Shown here: positions 4,091 to 5,439 of the stretch, piece by piece
Numbering within the stretch: the stretch's first letter is position 1
Layout: every line of letters starts with the position of its first letter
Origin: an uncultured bacterium
GTDB lineage: Bacteria; Bacillota; Clostridia; Oscillospirales; Oscillospiraceae
Direction of reading: 5' to 3'
Length of the DNA stretch: 5,439 nt
NCBI GenBank assembly: GCA_949286295.1
Contig: CASECK010000072.1
Span: 1 to 5,439 of the forward strand
The notes under the pieces: generated by a model
Seen by the model: only the letters and a program-made list of their open reading frames with translations
Database searches by the model: none
Told to the model about the DNA's origin: nothing
Made by a program: the position numbers and the translations under genes

Positions 4091-5439
4091 TTACCCCTCC
4101 TTGTCGCTCTTCTGCCGCACCGTCAGCCGCACGGGGGTGCCCTCCAGGCCGAAGGTGGAGCGAATCTGATTTTCCAGGTACCGCTGGTAGGAGAAGTGGA
4201 ACAGCCTTGCGTCGTTGCAGAAGCACACAAAGTGGGGGGGACGCACCCCCACCTGGGTCATGTAGTATATCTTCAGCCTGCGGCCCTTGTCCGTGGGGGG
4301 CTGGACCCGGGCGGTGGCGTCGGCCAGCAGGGAGTTGAGCATCCCGGTGGAGATGCGGGTGGCGGCCTGGTTGTTCACATAGTTGATCAGCTCGAACAGC
4401 CGCTCCACCCGCTGCCCCGTCAGGGCGGAGATGAAGACGATGGGGGCGTAGGTCATATAGCTTAAATCCCGCATGACCTCCTGGCGCATCCGGTCCATGG
4501 TCTTGCCGTCCTTCTCGATGGCGTCCCATTTGTTGACCACGATGATGCAGGCCTTGCCCGCCTCGTGGGCCAGACCGGCCACCTTGGTGTCCTGCTCGGT
4601 GACCCCCTCCCGGGCGTCTATCATGATAAGGCACACGTCGCTGCGCTCGATGGCCATGGTGGAGCGCAGGACGGAGAACTTTTCAATTCGGTCGTCCACC
4701 CGGGATTTTTTGCGCATCCCGGCGGTGTCGATGAACAGGAATTTGCCGTGCCCGTTTTCAAAGTAGCTGTCCACCGCGTCCCGGGTGGTGCCCGCCACAT
4801 CGGAGACGATGACCCGCTCCTGCCCCAGGATGCGGTTGACCAGCGAGGACTTGCCCACGTTGGGCTTGCCGATGACGGCAACCTTGATAAGGTCTTCCTC
4901 CTCCTGCTGCTCCTCCTCGGGGGGGAAGTAGGCAAAGCAGGCGTCCAGCAAATCGCCGGTGCCGTGGCCGTGGACGGCGGAGACGGCGATGGGGTCGCCC
5001 AGGCCCAGGTTGTAAAACTCGTACACGTCCGGATTCTCCCGGCCGGTCTGGTCGGCCTTGTTCACCGCCAGCACCACCGGCTTGCCCGAGCGCAGCAGCA
5101 GGTTGGCCACCTCCTGGTCGGAGGCGGTCATGCCGGTCTTGACGTCGCACACAAAGATGATGACCGTGGCGGCGGAGATGGCAATCTCCGCCTGCTCCCG
5201 CATGAAGGACAAAATCTGGTCGTCCGTTCCAGGCTCAATGCCTCCGGTGTCCACAATGTCAAAGACCCGGTTGCGCCACTCGCATTGGGCGTACAGCCGG
5301 TCCCGGGTGACGCCGGTGCGGATATCCGTGACCAGGACGATGACGGTGGCGGAGTCTATGGCTATCTGGGCCTGCTCACGCATGAACAGGAGTATCTCGC
5401 TGTCGGTGCTGGGCTCTATGCCGCCGGTGTCCACCATGT
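4091..5439 (-). CDS. der: Ribosome-assembly GTPase Der (EngA), 5'-partial with an aberrant N-terminal segment
   Basis: Der is a cytoplasmic GTPase with two tandem G domains and a C-terminal KH-like domain; it is essential for 50S ribosomal subunit maturation. Counting from the ATG at 5437, visible parts are: first G domain with RDR switch (45-47), DTGG (63-66) and NKAD (126-129); an acidic linker (172-182); second G domain with P-loop GKPNVGKSS (190-198), GTTRD (216-220), DTAG (237-240) and NKWD (302-305); then the KH-like tail to residue 448 (TAA at 4091-4093). The P-loop of the first G domain is absent. In its place stands an extra copy of the DTGG-to-TGVT segment (residues 1-44), which repeats residues 61-104. 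The ATG at 5437 is probably an internal Met just before VDTGG, as Met or another hydrophobic residue often precedes it in Der, so the frame likely runs on past the window. Residues 45-448 are confidently Der; the outer 44 may be a duplication or a chimeric join. plsY follows after one base. Confidence 0.93.
   Translation of the reverse strand, partial: MVDTGGIEPSTDSEILLFMREQAQIAIDSATVIVLVTDIRTGVTRDRLYAQCEWRNRVFDIVDTGGIEPGTDDQILSFMREQAEIAISAATVIIFVCDVKTGMTASDQEVANLLLRSGKPVVLAVNKADQTGRENPDVYEFYNLGLGDPIAVSAVHGHGTGDLLDACFAYFPPEEEQQEEEDLIKVAVIGKPNVGKSSLVNRILGQERVIVSDVAGTTRDAVDSYFENGHGKFLFIDTAGMRKKSRVDDRIEKFSVLRSTMAIERSDVCLIMIDAREGVTEQDTKVAGLAHEAGKACIIVVNKWDAIEKDGKTMDRMRQEVMRDLSYMTYAPIVFISALTGQRVERLFELINYVNNQAATRISTGMLNSLLADATARVQPPTDKGRRLKIYYMTQVGVRPPHFVCFCNDARLFHFSYQRYLENQIRSTFGLEGTPVRLTVRQKSDKEG
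4094..4101 (-). promoter_or_regulatory. plsY ribosome binding site inside the end of der
   Basis: On the minus strand AGGAGGGG covers the last coding bases of der and ends next to its TAA stop. The GGAGG core lies 6 bases before the plsY ATG. Only one base separates the der stop from the plsY start. This fixes the plsY start and predicts translational coupling of the two genes. Confidence 0.85.
5126..5257 (-). repeat. Inner (probably native) copy of the Der G-domain segment
   Basis: This stretch encodes IVDTGGIEP to DVKTGMT in the first G domain, at the normal distance downstream of the RDRLYA switch and upstream of NKAD. It is therefore taken as the native copy. Its Ile codons are ATT or ATC, matching the rest of the gene, unlike the outer copy at 5306-5437. 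Confidence 0.8.
5306..5437 (-). repeat. Outer copy of duplicated Der G-domain segment
   Basis: This 132-base stretch encodes 44 residues from MVDTGGIEP to DIRTGVT. It aligns without gaps to the segment at 5126-5257. By hand count 30 of 44 residues and about 93 of 132 bases are identical. The period is exactly 180 bases, so the frame stays open. Four of its six Ile codons are ATA, which is rare in the rest of der. It ends in GGCGTCACC, running directly into the RDRLYA switch region that normally follows a PGVT motif. Confidence 0.8.

Overview
The window is a GC-rich, tightly packed stretch of bacterial chromosome in which every credible gene lies on the minus strand. The gene set (der, plsY, gpsA, a DHHA1-type alanyl-tRNA editing protein, tmk), the strong AGGAGG-type ribosome binding sites, the high GC content and the protein flavour suggest a high-GC Clostridia member, probably of the Oscillospiraceae (Flavonifractor/Lawsonibacter/Oscillibacter-like). 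That assignment is inference from sequence style, with no marker gene behind it.

In transcription order (right to left): the 3' part of der (5439-4091, ribosome-assembly GTPase, cut by the window edge); plsY one base later (4089-3382, acyl-phosphate:G3P acyltransferase); gpsA (3305-2304, G3P dehydrogenase); a 144-bp gap with a perfect 13-bp hairpin, a candidate promoter and two small leader hairpins; an AlaX-L-like alanyl-tRNA editing protein (2159-1011); tmk (929-300, dTMP kinase); and a 71-aa protein of unknown function (225-10). No gap exceeds 144 bp. I see no tRNA, rRNA, CRISPR array, insertion sequence or phage gene.

GpsA makes sn-glycerol 3-phosphate from dihydroxyacetone phosphate and PlsY acylates its 1-position, so the two adjacent genes encode the start of phospholipid synthesis. 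Der supports 50S ribosome maturation, the AlaX-like protein would clear mischarged tRNA-Ala, and Tmk feeds dTTP synthesis. The window is therefore a housekeeping cluster. The hairpin and promoter after gpsA suggest that alaX, tmk and the small gene may form a second transcription unit.

The one real anomaly is at the right edge. The first GTPase domain of der holds two tandem, about 68% identical copies of its DTGG-to-TG(V/M)T segment, 60 codons apart. The outer copy is joined through a short GGCGTCACC homology and uses ATA isoleucine codons that are rare in the rest of the gene. This is either an unusual internal duplication in Der or a chimeric contig end; I favour the chimera. I found no convincing previously undescribed system here.
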